DNA from: Tilletia caries
Taxonomy: Eukaryota; Basidiomycota; Exobasidiomycetes; Tilletiales; Tilletiaceae
DNA length: 64,000 nucleotides
Assembly (NCBI GenBank): GCA_032718865.1
Contig: JALUTQ010000040.1
Location: 186,001-250,000, forward strand
Reading direction: 5' to 3'
Shown: in pieces, positions 44,785-55,441 of the stretch
How the letters are laid out: each line of letters starts with the position of its first letter
Position numbering within the stretch: position 1 is the first letter of the stretch
The notes under the pieces: model-generated
Told to the model about the DNA's origin: nothing
What the model saw: the letters and a program-made list of their open reading frames with translations, nothing else
The model's database searches: none
Made by a program: the position numbers and the translations under genes

Positions 44785-45471
44785 TTGGATTCGGAAGACA
44801 TCCGGATGTATCTCATCCGCCTCATCTTGTGGCTGGGCCTTGGTTATCGTCATTCTCGTCGTCGCCATTGGCTACATAAGGGGGACGAGGAGTCGTATGT
44901 GAACTTGTACGCAAGGATTCTGCTACTCCTCCCGAACCAGTTTCCGGAATCGAACTGCTATTCGAGGTTCCCAATACTTAAGGCAAGCCGCGTGCGTGCA
45001 TCATGGGCATGGTTAGCGAGGGTCTACGCGCGATGCGCCTTGCTGCATGTCCCCCGTGCGTTGGGAATTGCAAACGTGCCGGGAAGGCGGTTGCAAGTTC
45101 GATGTGGACGGCTGGACGCAGTCCATTGGGTATTAGTTGAGGACGCTAATGACGCAAGCCCTACTGGGGGAAACGACCTTGTAGATTCACACTGTTCTGG
45201 TCGGTGTGCAACTGATCGATGGACCATAGAGGTCTTCCTTGCTTTCTGTAGGCTTTCTCGCATGTCAGGGGTCGGAGCTACGGCACTGCTACAAGCAAGA
45301 GGTGCGGCTGCAAGATTAGGATCAAGAGGAACAGGCAAAGGTGCCGGAGGTGCAGCGAGAGCCGTAACAGCAGGAAGTACAGGCGGAGGTGCCGGCGATG
45401 CAGCGAGAGCCGAACAAGCAGAAGGACCAGGACGATGGGATTTTCAAGCGAGTCATCTGGGTCGAATGTGA
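44785..45471 (+). CDS. Hypothetical ORF, doubtful
   Basis: A 228-codon frame with no recognised domain. The C-terminal part contains two Gly/Ala-rich repeats (TGKGAGGAARAVTAG and TGGGAGDAARAEQAEG). No splice structure or promoter is evident and the surroundings are repeat-rich, so it may be fortuitous. Confidence 0.25.
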   Translation: MDSEDIRMYLIRLILWLGLGYRHSRRRHWLHKGDEESYVNLYARILLLLPNQFPESNCYSRFPILKASRVRASWAWLARVYARCALLHVPRALGIANVPGRRLQVRCGRLDAVHWVLVEDANDASPTGGNDLVDSHCSGRCATDRWTIEVFLAFCRLSRMSGVGATALLQARGAAARLGSRGTGKGAGGAARAVTAGSTGGGAGDAARAEQAEGPGRWDFQASHLGRM

Positions 45472-47900
45472 TGATCGGCTTTTTGTGGATGTGTCCGGCT
45501 TCCTACTCCGTCCAGACCCCTTCGTTTTTAGCCCGTAGAGTAGCGCAGCTGACATCCTCTCGATGGTGAAGACGCAGCTTTCTTCTTGAAAAAGCTTTTC
45601 GGGGGGCCTTTGCGTTCATGTACATTCGCTTCAGCTTTAGTATCTGTGCGCCATTTGTCGTACGTGTCAGATTGACGCCCGCTGAAAAACAGCGAGAAGC
45701 AGGACGGGCTAGACTGCTCACTTTTTCTCAGTTGGAGGCGAAAGCAAGTATGGACGTAGGTGAGCTGGTTCGACTTGGATAAGGGAAAAAATGGTAGCTA
45801 CTGCATTTATCAACAGTTCAAATAATTTAGGCCGAATGTACAAACGTCCAACGGGTTAGTCCGCTCCGCCCATAAATTGGTTCGTTTGTCCTCTGAGTCG
45901 CTGCTCCACTCAGCCAATATTTCCTTACGCTCGCCCAATATTCACCTCCGTTCCCCCGTCATACACTCACAGACGGAGCTCCGCTCCCCCCTCTTTCTGC
46001 CCCGCCTACCCAATATCAAGAGCTAACGTACCCCAAGTTCATAGAGTCCCCTCGTCCATTTTTACCTACGTTTACCCTCTTCAAGCCTCCGTTCTCCCGC
46101 TTATATAAGCCAAGGAAAACAAGATGTTGTCCAACGAAAAGCTGGAGCATGGGACATAAAGGCAAACGGTCAGCTCTGTCTAATTCTAAGTATGCCGTCT
46201 AACCCCATGAGAATTCAACACGATTCTGTCGTTTCTACCATGGGGATGTGTGGTGAAACCATACCCACGACTTCAATCCCAAGTTTCGGTGTGGGATCGA
46301 CAGAAAAAAGTCTTGCAGCACGGTGTTGCGAACTCGCCGCACTGTGTCGCATCGCTAAATTCTCACTCAGACCTCCACATCAGCTGTCACGTGACTAATG
46401 CGCCACGTGTTTCTGTCTGCTCACTTCAATTCAGGTGGGACTTTAGCTGGACTTTTTGTTTTTATTTTGGCTAGACTATTTGTTTTCCATCACGGGGGAA
46501 CCGACCTTTTGAGGGTTGCTTGGGGGCGAACATATTTACAAGCCGGACATGTGTGGTTGTGATATTGGACAGACGGAGCAAAATTTTGGACGAGTGGGCC
46601 CTTCACTTTGGGCAGGTGGGCCAAAAAAGCGGGGGAACGGGAAAACAAACGGGATATATGAGGGTGTTATAATGGATAAATGCTGTGATTTATTGGGCAA
46701 ATCAGACTCGGTTTTCAGAGGGCGAACGGACCATGGGATAATTTAGCCTCCCTCAAACGCCCGTCGCATATTACCTACAAACGAATGCAAGTCTACAAAC
46801 CTTTTCATGGTCAAAAGGTCTATCTAACAGTTTTACAACAAGACGTCATTAAAGATTTTTCTATGTCATCAAGGTAACGTCAGCCATCGCTACAAAGGTA
46901 CAGTGAGAGAAAGGAGTAATATGTCACAGTCGCGGCTTGACATCTATGTCAAGTGGTCGGACTCCCCTTTTAGCAGGGTCAAGTTTACCCGCCCTGAGAC
47001 CGCCCTGATGATGCGCGTGGAAGGAAATGAACGTGATTATAGCTGGATGCCCGTGCATCATCATTCTCAGTGGTATTATATGTTAACAATATACAACAGA
47101 GTTTTTTCCTTACAGTGTTTTTCCTTTCGCATAACATAGACAGCCGGGTCGTCTTTCCGTACGCAAGAACGAACACGACCTCCTAAAAATGGTCCGCAAG
47201 GAGAGGAGCCTCAGGTACAACGCCGTACCTGAGGTCCTGGTGGTGGATACAAGGATTGCAAGTAGTCCGCGAGGGGCTAGAAGCCGGGTCGTATGGGACT
47301 CGTATTCGTGTTTGAATTCCTGATTGCACACGCCGCACTGGCCACTGAAAGTGTCCTCCCGAGAACCTCGTCAGCCGTTTCCTCCTCAAACGAACCTACG
47401 GTTTACTCGCCACCAAGATAAAGGATGACAACCTCAGCACCTCGAAGAGTGTAGAAAACCACTAACCCCCCCCCTCCCTAAGAATTTGGGGGGTAAGTAC
47501 CTGTGAAAAATTTAAGAACGCGCTTACCTTGCCCGAAAGAGAGTGAAACACAAGCCAGCAAACGCAAATGTGAGCTGCTATCTGTCTACTGTGTTGTGCC
47601 TTTCGCTGTGTAATTGTGTAGCCGTTTGTAAGGATTGTAGAGCCAACACGAATAAAACAGCCGCAGTAACGGTCGCCTGAACTAGGTTTTCAACCTGCAG
47701 ATTCGGTTGGAGCGGCCCACAGCCAGTCCTGATTATGGAAAGGGTCACGTCAGTGAAAGTGTAACGATTTCTCAGCTTTTTCCCCAGGGATAATCCCGTG
47801 CGAGGCTCCTAGAGTGTACCAACACACCGTCAATACATGCACGATCTGGCTTGGCTGGGGGTGTACGATCTCAATCTGCGGATTAGATTTCAGAGGCTCA
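45472..47900. other. Gene-poor, repeat-like DNA
   Basis: No convincing gene. Features seen: a stretch with repeated CTCCGCTC/CCCAATAT motifs (45860-46030), a segment rich in poly-G and poly-C strings (47468-47495), and AT-richer DNA than the gene regions. It looks like old transposon debris (inference). Confidence 0.4.
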
Positions 47901-49210
47901 CAGTCAGTCTTGATTAGACAGGCAGGCAAAATGTGAGGAGAAGGGACTGACAGAAGTATCCAAGGATCTGACTGCTGATGCCCATCCGAAGTGTCTCTTC
48001 TGCCTCCATAATGCCGGCCGAGGTGGTGATAATGACATGGCCGCAATGGCCATCGGCAGTACTGGACAGGAGAGGAGTATCCATATCTCGAGCTGGTTGA
48101 TTTTGGCTCGCATGGGCTCCTTCATGACCTCGCACCCGTTCAGATTGCCGTTGAGCTTGACAGGAATCGTATTGGGCGTACGGGGGCCGAGTTATTTCAA
48201 CTCGTCAACGTATCTTGACCAGAAATAAAAGAGATCGTAACCTAAGAAGCTGAAAGGCAGAAATCGAAGAACATTAGCAAGACTCGAAGACTCGCCATAC
48301 GTCTCCATGACGCTCAGGACGTCAAGTACAACCTGGTTGAAAGGGCGGAAAGAAAAAGTGTAGCTTGGTACAAACCATGTTGACAAAAGGAGGGAGAAAG
48401 AACTTGATGAGGAGGGGAAAATGAAGAATGAGTGGTGGTGCTGTTGCGCCTGATGAACGAGGGGTCAAAAAGAGAGTGAGCACTACGAACTTTTTTTCAT
48501 TGTGCCGACCGTATACTGTATAGCGTGTGCTTCTCCCTGATGTGACGCAGCGGCACCGCCAGCGCCACGAGAAAGCTCTGACGCACGAACGCTCTCTGCC
48601 GTCATTTTACCCCTAATTATCACGGCAGTAGCACCTGGTGCTGGGCACTTACCGATCAAGACCGATCCCACTCCCACTCCCATAAGGCCATGAGCACATG
48701 GACAGACGGGAAGACTCAGCTCTTCGCGCCATCGTCTTCGTTCCCCCTCTTCCATCCAACTCCGCTCACAGCTCATCTTGGCCCTTGCATACCTCCCGCT
48801 CGGCACATCCGTTTGGATCTCCGGTGATGCCAGAGTCCCCTCGCTGAGCCCGAGAGAGACCGTATGGTGGTTTGGGTGATTGGGTTGGTCGACCTAGCAG
48901 CCGAGATGACTTGCGGTTGAAGGAAGTCAAGCGTGGGGCGACCCGAGAAGAGGACGAAGCAGGGCGTGGAGCATGAGTTCGGGTTGATGCTTTGGGTCGC
49001 ATCGATGCTCCCGAGTGTGAGGCAAGGCCGCGCCTGAAGTCGTCCTCGTTCGCACCGAAAATCTTCTCACAGCGCGCGAAAACGTTTCGAAGCCGTGTTT
49101 CGAAGCCGTGTTTGATCTTCGTCGTGCTGGCGATGCAAATACAGGTGGCTATCGACGAGCTTAAGTGCGTCGGCGACCTAGTCTGTTTCCTCCTTGTCTT
49201 CAGGGTCAAT
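47901..49210 (-). other. Fragmentary coding potential, minus strand
   Basis: Open segments with intron-like borders occur (LIKFFLPPFVNM, then VVLDVLSVMETYGESSSLAN after a CCAG acceptor near 48331; a charged segment GFETRLRNVFARCEKIFGAN near 49090). I cannot join them into one gene nor name a family. They may be a degraded membrane-protein gene. Confidence 0.25.
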
Positions 49211-49854
49211 TTCCACAGCCAGATCCCGCAGCTTGAGATTTCCGCGCAGTACTAGAAGGATGTGGGCGCGCTCAAAAAGTCCTGGCATTGTTGAGAGGAA
49301 AAGGAGATATAAACCAAAGCCAGGGAGGAATATGGCGTGATGGGAGCAGCTAACAGCCTAACAACAGTAAGGGCGCTTAAGCGTAGCACGTTTCCTGACT
49401 TCCGGATGCGTTAGAGACCTCAGTGAATACATCAAAGTGTGGAGGAAAAAAAGGAAAAAGAACGTCTGGAGCTCAAAAATAATTTGTGACCACCCTTCAT
49501 GGTTGGCCAGCTAAAGGCTTTCAGGTCTCAGACTCCGGCTATGTGAGTGGCGCTAGGTAACTACTCAGGGTGCTGTAACCCTGACCTTCCCTGTAAGAGA
49601 TGTTATGGAGTCGCTAGATCCCCGCCCGGCCCGACCGTGCCGTTAATAGGCCGATACCAAGGGGTCGACAAGAGTTCGGGTACAAGTCGAGTATTACCAA
49701 CAGTGCACTCTAAAGTGTGATTACAGCCTTGGGTATCGGCACTCCCATACCCTAGAATTCAATACTGGAGTACAACTTGGGTAACACTTGCCATACTCGA
49801 CCCTTAACCAAGAATGCACTCACCTGTGAGATTATGACCGCTCAGGTGTGATTT
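49211..49854. other. Non-coding, short palindromes
   Basis: No gene seen. Towards the right, pairs such as ACAGTGCACTCTAAAGTGTG and CACCTGTGAG ... CTCAGGTGTG lead into the CACTATAGTG-type array. Confidence 0.35.
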
Positions 49855-50060
49855 TGCCACTATGGCCATATCATGATGTTTAGTGTAGCATCTGTCACTA
49901 TAGTGAGAATGTAGTGAGGAACTTGTCACTGTAGTAATTAGTGACATACTGACATTATAGTGCAAAATCTGTCACTATAGAGATAGTATTAGTGTAACAT
50001 CTATGATTATAGTTCTATTTGATCACTATAGCAGTAATTTTCAGTAAGTGACAATGTTCA
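49855..50060. repeat. CACTATAGTG-type palindrome array, left block
   Basis: Many variants of the 10-bp palindrome CACTATAGTG and half sites (TGTCACTA, TAGTGACA) lie in about 200 AT-rich bases. Similar arrays are at 54715-54820 and 61940-62150. Such arrays resemble the subterminal repeats of hAT-type elements. Confidence 0.6.
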
Positions 50061-50229
50061 CTGTGCTATTTGAGTCTTTGATCGTCAGGAGTCTTTGATC
50101 GTCAGACTATAGCTAAAGGTACAGTGGAAATTAAAATACGTGTAACCATTGTAATCAATGCCATGGTCCGGGAAGAGGGCGAAGTTGGTAAAGTGATCGG
50201 GTGACAGGTCGGTCACGAGCTCGGCGTTA

Positions 50230-50620
50230 TGTGCTGGTATCGTGCTCCCTTTCTCTTTCTCTTTCTCAGTGCTTTCTCTCTCTTTTCCTTTCCGCTCCGT
50301 TCCGATCCCGTTCCGATCCCGTTCCGTTCCTTTCCGTTCCCTCTTCTGGCTCGATCCCTTTTCCGCTACCAAATCGTTGCGCAATGGCTCGCTCCTCTCT
50401 CACTCGCTCACCTTTCCGACGACTTCCTTTACTCTTTCCCGCCCTTACCAAGCTGGCCTCGAGTATATAACGACTCATTGTACTTAGTTCTTTCTCGAAT
50501 TCCACATTCTTCTTCCCATTCTCTTGCTTTGCATACCTTGAGGACCTCGTCCTAATACTCAGAGGACTTCGTCCTATGTCTTCTCCAATCAACAGGTTAG
50601 TCCCTCTTGATTGCGGCACA
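50230..50620 (+). repeat. 5' LTR
   Basis: 391 bp, pyrimidine-rich promoter-like front (CTTTCTCTTTCTCTTTCTCA) and CGAGTATATAACGAC, a TATA-type box, near 50459. It differs from the right LTR mainly by one extra GATCCCGTTCC unit and a single T. Confidence 0.93.
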
Positions 50621-50654
50621 TGGTGATGAGAGTGGGATTCGAACCCACGCCCTT
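50621..50654 (+). promoter_or_regulatory. Primer-binding site complementary to a tRNA 3' end
   Basis: TGGTGATGAGAGTGGGATTC and the following GAACCCACGCC are complementary to CCA plus the acceptor and the whole T arm (GTGGGTTCGAATCCCAC) of a tRNA, probably a leucine tRNA by the variable-arm-like GCC...GGC stretch that follows. The match is much longer than the usual 10-18 bases. Confidence 0.75.
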
Positions 50655-50809
50655 TCGGACTACGGCCTCAACGTTGTAAGGATGCTTTTGCTGCCATCCT
50701 ACACCAGGTGTTTCCGACTACCGCGTCAACCCCCGCTGCCAGCAGCGACACCATTGCCGCGTTCCCCGTTTCTGTCCATCTGCTGCCTCCGCGCGTTGCC
50801 AAAGAACTA

Positions 50810-51868
50810 AGGCTGGCATGCGGAGTAACTCATTTTACACTTTTGCGGAGTACTCCGCAATTTTTCATGTTTTACTCCGCATTTTTACTCCGCACAGCAC
50901 TCCGCAAAAAGTACGGAGTGACTGCGGAGGGGCCAAAAACTCCGCGGAGTACTCCGCATAACTTGGGGAATTTCACCAAAATCTGCGGAGTACTCCGCTT
51001 CAAATTCCCCAAAATTGTGCGGAGGACGGAGGAAGCTCGCCGGAATGTTCCTCCACCAGTGCGGAGTAGGGAGTAAAGTTGTTCGGACCGCCAAAAATGC
51101 GGAGTACTCCGCTTACTCCGCACTTTTTGGAATTTCATTTTTTTCCCGTTTTTGACTTTTGTGGCCTCCACAGCGCGCATCACTTTCTCACGGGCAAACA
51201 ATAGTCTCACGTGATATGCCCCTTCTCTCGCGCTGGGCGCAACGTGACCTCCCTCAGGCACAGCATGAGGGCACGCAAACTCGCCAAGGTCGTTGCTGTT
51301 GGCCAATGGTTCCTAGACGACTGGGTTCCCACAACACTGCTGACGGACATTCTGGAGCGCGAGCAAGAGGTCAAGGAGGCGGCCAAGGTGAAAAAGAAGC
51401 GCAAGCGCAAGCTTGAAGCGGACCGGGCGCGCAAGAAGCGGAAGGTGACGCCACAGGAGGACGGGGAGCAGTGACTAGAGCTTCTTCTTCCATATGTTCA
51501 TAGTTTCTGAATTCCACTCCGCAAAACTCCGCACTTGCGGAGTAAAAAAATCACTCCGCAAATAAATTCTTCGTTGCGGAGTACTCCGCAGCAAAAAACG
51601 ACTTTTTTTGCGGAGTGCGGAGTGGCCTTGCCAAAATTTTACTCCGCCACTGCGGAGTAGGGAGGAACTTTCTGAAAATCTTCCTCCGCAGTGGCGGAGT
51701 AGGGAGTAACCGCGGAGGAGCCAGCAAAAATCTGCAGAGTGACGGAGTACTCCGCACTTTACCTCATTTCGCTGAAAGCAACTGCGGAGTACTCCGCACT
51801 TTGCCAAAAAGTGAGTTACTCCGCCAGTGCGGAGTAAAACTCCGTACATTTACTCCGCATGCCAGCCT
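50810..51868. mobile_element. 1.06-kb TA-target element made of GCGGAGTACTCCGC repeats
   Basis: Ends AGGCTGGCATGCGGAGTAA (50810) and TTTACTCCGCATGCCAGCCT (ending 51868) are inverted repeats, flanked by TA (50808-50809, 51869-51870). Both outer 300-bp arms are packed with the palindrome GCGGAGTACTCCGC and halves. The centre is unique and holds a small basic ORF. Removing the element rejoins the retrotransposon frame exactly (…ALPKN to YKERW…). No transposase is present. Confidence 0.88.
51265..51474 (+). CDS. Small basic ORF inside the TA-target element
   Basis: A 69-codon frame in the unique centre of the element: MRARKLAKVVAVGQWFLDDW, then a TDILEREQEVKEAAKVKKKR helix and a strongly basic NLS-like KRKRK...RKKRKV. 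It may be the remnant of a protein once encoded by a larger relative, or a captured piece. No family recognised. Confidence 0.4.
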   Translation: MRARKLAKVVAVGQWFLDDWVPTTLLTDILEREQEVKEAAKVKKKRKRKLEADRARKKRKVTPQEDGEQ

Positions 51869-51870
51869 TA

Positions 51871-53723
51871 CAAAGAACGGTGGATTGCGTGGATACGGAT
51901 GGATCGGCATTTCGCTGGCATCTATCGACGGTTGTCGGAGACTGCGGACGGTGCGGACGACGAATGGACTCTGACGGATGGTCTTCTGGTCCGTCGCGTC
52001 GATGGCAAGCTGGCGCTGCCCGAGGGTGCGATTGCTGAGGTGTTTCGACAGGTGCATGATCACCGCGGCCATTTCGGGTTCTTGCGGACCTACTTAGCCG
52101 TGTCGCGCGATTTCTGGCGCCCTCAGCTCTCGTTGGCCGTCCGCGCGTGGATAAAGCATTGTCCGTCGTGTCTTCGGACCAAGCGCGTTCCAAAGACCGG
52201 TTCTCTTGACGTCGATCAGGACCCGCAGTTCCCGTTTTCAACCATCAGCCTGGACATCCTGTATGGTTTTCCGCGCACCCGTTCCGGGAACGATGCCGTC
52301 GTCGCGATCCATGACGTTTTTCTCTCGGATGATCATCCTCGAGCCCTGTTCCGCATCCATCACTGCGGAAGGCGTAGCGGCGGTCGTGAGCGACCGGGTC
52401 CTCCGGTACGGGTGGCGTCCTCGTCGGATTGTGACCGACTCCGAATCTCGAGTCTCTGGCGCGGTGATGCAGGTGTTGGCTCGTTCCCTTCGTGCTGAGC
52501 TCACTCCGTCCCCGCCGCATCATCAGCAGGCGAACTCTGTCGAGCGGGCAATCCAAACCGCGCAGATGGTACTGCAGACGATGAGCTCGGAGGGACGCGC
52601 GCACTGGGATCGACGACTGGTACCCACGGTAGAGTTGGCGATGAACTCCACTCCGTCTTCGGTGTCTGGTTTCCGGCCCTTGGACCTCGTGTTCGTCAGC
52701 CACCCGGATGTGTGCCATGCCGTCTTTGACGACGACGACCACCTGGGCGTGTCTTCCTTTGCCGAGCGGTTAGCTGCAGCGGAGGAACGCCTTGGTGATG
52801 CCCGCTTGGCGATCGCGCGGGCTCGCGCGGAACAGCAACGGCGCTATGGTCGACGTCGTGCCGCTCCCGTGGAGATGGTCGTTGGCGACGAAGTCTTCGT
52901 TCGCCTGACGGATCGACCGATCCCGGGACTGCGTGTGGACAAGCTGGATCCACGGAAGGCTGGTCCCTATCGGGTTCAGGAGATCTTGTCGCCGCACCGT
53001 GTTCGTCTTGAGTTGCCGGCGGATGTGGGTGTTGGTGACGAGTTCAGCGTCGAGCAGCTCGATCTCGTTCCTCGTGAGCCCGATCCCTTCTTTGCCGACC
53101 GAGCGGCCTTGCCGGTACCGCCTGTCGATCCTCCTGTCTTGCATGGCGACGCGCCGGTCGACGATGGCGGCGGAAGCGCTGATCTCGAGGCGCATCCACG
53201 TTTGTCGGGGGAAGGTGACTCCGTGGCCGAGGTGCCGTCGAACCGTCCCGCGCGCCATCGACAGCTTCCTCCGAATCTTCGAGGATTCGACCTCGGCTCC
53301 GTCCGTTCGTCCTCGTCGTCCGCGCTTGCCGACGCGCTTCGTGGTCCGATCTTTACCTCCAGGACTGTGGACGTGGACGGTGTCAGCGTTGAGTTGCGGG
53401 AGCGGCCGATTGCTTTCCTCTCGCGACTTACCTCTGTGGCCGAGAAGAAGATGGTGGCCTCTGAGCTAGAGCTCTGCTGCCTGGCTTGGGCGTTCGCTCG
53501 GTTTGCGCATCTTCTTGAAGGGGCCGAGGTGACTGTCGTGACCGATCACGCTCCGCTCGGCGCGATGCTGCTGTCGACGGCGGAGATTCCGTACGGACCA
53601 ACCATCTCTCGGTGTCGGGCCCTGCTTATGCCGCATCTGCCGAACTTGCGCTTTATTCACCGCCCAGGTCATCGACACACAAACGCGGATGCGCTCTCCC
53701 GACTTCCTTTGCCGCCTTCTTGA
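51871..53723 (+). pseudogene. Integrase followed by an RNase H fragment (pol remnant)
   Basis: Order seen: a spacer and DGLLVRRVDGKLALPE; the HHCC zinc domain (HDHRGHFGFL ... CPSC); the integrase core with all three acidic residues (SLDIL, VTDSES, NSVERAI); the GPYRVQEI C-terminal module; a Pro/Ser-rich tail; then RPIAFLSRLT, ELELCCLAWAF, VTDHAPLGAML and HRPGHRHTNADALSRL, which is the Ty3-type RNase H domain without its first (DAS) motif. In Ty3 elements RNase H normally precedes integrase, so the order is permuted. The first part is in another frame; an extra T in GACGTTTTTC (about 52317) is the break. The frame upstream continues on the far side of the 1.06-kb insertion. Confidence 0.85.
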
Positions 53724-53761
53724 TTTCTGGCCCGGGACGACCAGCTCTTCAACGGTGGGGA

Positions 53762-54142
53762 TGTGCTGGTATCGTGCTCCCTTTCTCTTTCTCTTTCTCA
53801 GTGCTTTCTCTCTCTTTTCCTTTCCGCTCCGTTCCGATCCCGTTCCGTTCCTTTCCGTTCCCTCTTCTGGCTCGATCCCTTTTCCGCTACCAAATCGTTG
53901 CGCAATGGCTCGCTCCTCTCTCACTCGCTCACCTTTCCGACGACTTCCTTTACTCTTTCCCGCCCTTACCAAGCTGGCCTCGAGTATATAACGACTCATT
54001 GTACTTAGTTCTTTCTCGAATTCCACATTCTTCTTCCCATTCTCTTGCTTTTGCATACCTTGAGGACCTCGTCCTAATACTCAGAGGACTTCGTCCTATT
54101 TCTTCTCCAATCAACAGGTTAGTCCCTCTTGATTGCGGCACA
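53762..54142 (+). repeat. 3' LTR
   Basis: 381 bp, nearly identical to the left LTR. The polypurine tract CGGTGGGGA lies immediately upstream. Confidence 0.93.
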
Positions 54143-54714
54143 CGTTATCGTCGTCAAGAAATGCGAACATGGGCCCAAGGTGAAAGGTCATCTTGGCGGA
54201 CCTGGTACGCTCCCCAGAGTGAGGCCCGCTTAGAAGGAACCCCAGGTGGACTAAGGAATCGATGTCGATTGAGCCCGGAGATCCGGAAGCGGCGAGGGCG
54301 ATCGTGGAGATGACGCCATCATTGAGCGTTGCTTGAACGAGGACATCGGTGTCATGGTCGGGAACGATAGGGAGGTTAAGCAATGAGACGAGGGAAGTGT
54401 TGAAAAGCATGCCGGCCTCGTTTTCGGATGGAACAGAATTTGCGGGCTGATCCTTCTCCCAGTCGGCAAGGAGGAGGTTGAAGAAAGAGTCGAGGGCCAA
54501 GCTCATGAGTCTCGATTCTTTGAAGGAGTTGCCGCGTGCCTCGTTTTAGTCGACAACAGTGTCAGTGGAGTCGACGTTGATGACGGTCCGAATGATGGCG
54601 GAGGCAGCAATAGCGACCTGCTCCTCCTCGGTAAAGATCGTGGAGAGCAAGAGGTCGAAGCTGTCGTCGGTTTCCACGGAGACAATGACCGACTCGGGCT
54701 CACAGTGATGGTGA

Positions 54715-54820
54715 CATGCTTGTGACTATAGTGACATACCTGTAAATATATTATATAGTGAGATAAATACGACTATAGTGATAATGTAGTGCTGGAAGTT
54801 AGCTACAGTGACGAGGTATG
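54715..54820. repeat. CACTATAGTG-type palindrome array, right block
   Basis: GACTATAGTG, ATATAGTGAG and TACAGTGACG variants, matching the array at 49855-50060 and bounding the interrupted gene fragment on its other side. Confidence 0.55.
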
Positions 54821-55441
54821 CCAATGATAGAGCTGATTGCGCATATATACATCACATTTTCGAGCATCGTTTGTGCTTTACTTGAGGAAATGAGAAGAAG
54901 AGATTGTGTGGCCAAATTGTTCTCTCAAAAATGCTCTAGAGTAATAGCAATGGCAAGTATAAGTATCGGTCTCGAGGAGATAGAAAAGCTCACGAGAGTC
55001 CAGTGTGGGAGGGCAAATGCCCAGGACTTTATCCATGCCGACCTCTGAATTGGAGGGTGTAAGGATCATATTTAAGCCCCGGCACAGGGCAGGCCCTGAT
55101 AAAACTCAAAGCCCAAAGGAGAAGGTGAAGTCTGACAGGAGACTGAGATTTCGCGTCCTTATATACCTATTTCTTGATTGCTTGCCATTCGAACGCACAG
55201 CTTAGTCGCTTCAACAATAATTAGAATCAAAGCACGGAAAAAATATTACACAGGCTTTCTCAGACGCATATTCGCGCGTTCTACGCGATCAGTGCTCCAC
55301 ACGTGTTAGACTCAAGCCTGGTCATCCCGCCCGTAAATTGACCGGGCTTTTCCATTGTAAGAATCTCAGACAGCGGTCGGGCACGCGGGTATCACGGATC
55401 ACTTTCTCAAGGCCCGGACTACTTCATGCCCAAGCTCGCTA
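54821..55441. other. Intergenic, nothing recognised
   Basis: AT-richer DNA with only short frames. No gene, RNA or repeat could be supported. Confidence 0.45.

Larger units (their letters stand above)
50230..54142 (+). mobile_element. Ty3-type LTR retrotransposon, 3.9 kb, deleted and nested
   Basis: The left LTR is 50230-50620 and the right LTR 53762-54142, both TGTGCTGG...GCGGCACA and nearly identical; the left one has an extra 11-bp unit (GATCCCGTTCC). The target duplication is CGTTA (50225-50229 and 54143-54147). The primer-binding site follows the left LTR and the polypurine tract GGTGGGGA precedes the right. The interior has integrase and an RNase H piece but no gag, protease or reverse transcriptase, so it depended on relatives. 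The near identity of the LTRs indicates recent insertion. Confidence 0.93.
50085..54712 (-). pseudogene. Unrecognised gene fragment split by the LTR element
   Basis: To the right of the LTR element the minus strand reads SVETDDSFDLLLSTIFTEEE ... VD(stop)NEARGNSF ... LALDSFFNLLLADWEKDQPA ... FHLGPMFAFLDDDN. To the left it resumes AELVTDLSPDHFTNFALFPD ... to a stop at 50085. The join falls on the 5-bp target duplication CGTTA, so the LTR element inserted into this frame. A TAA (about 54547) already interrupts it. The fragment is bounded on both sides by CACTATAGTG-type arrays, as if it had been carried inside a non-autonomous element. The family is unknown. Confidence 0.6.

Noticed and set aside
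49855..50060. Phage-T7-promoter-like CACTATAG sequences
   Set aside because: They are part of the palindrome CACTATAGTG repeated in AT-rich transposon DNA; a phage promoter makes no sense in this context.
50621..50720. A tRNA gene on the minus strand (perfect T arm, CCA end)
   Set aside because: It directly follows the LTR and lacks a pairing 5' acceptor strand; it is the primer-binding region of the retrotransposon.
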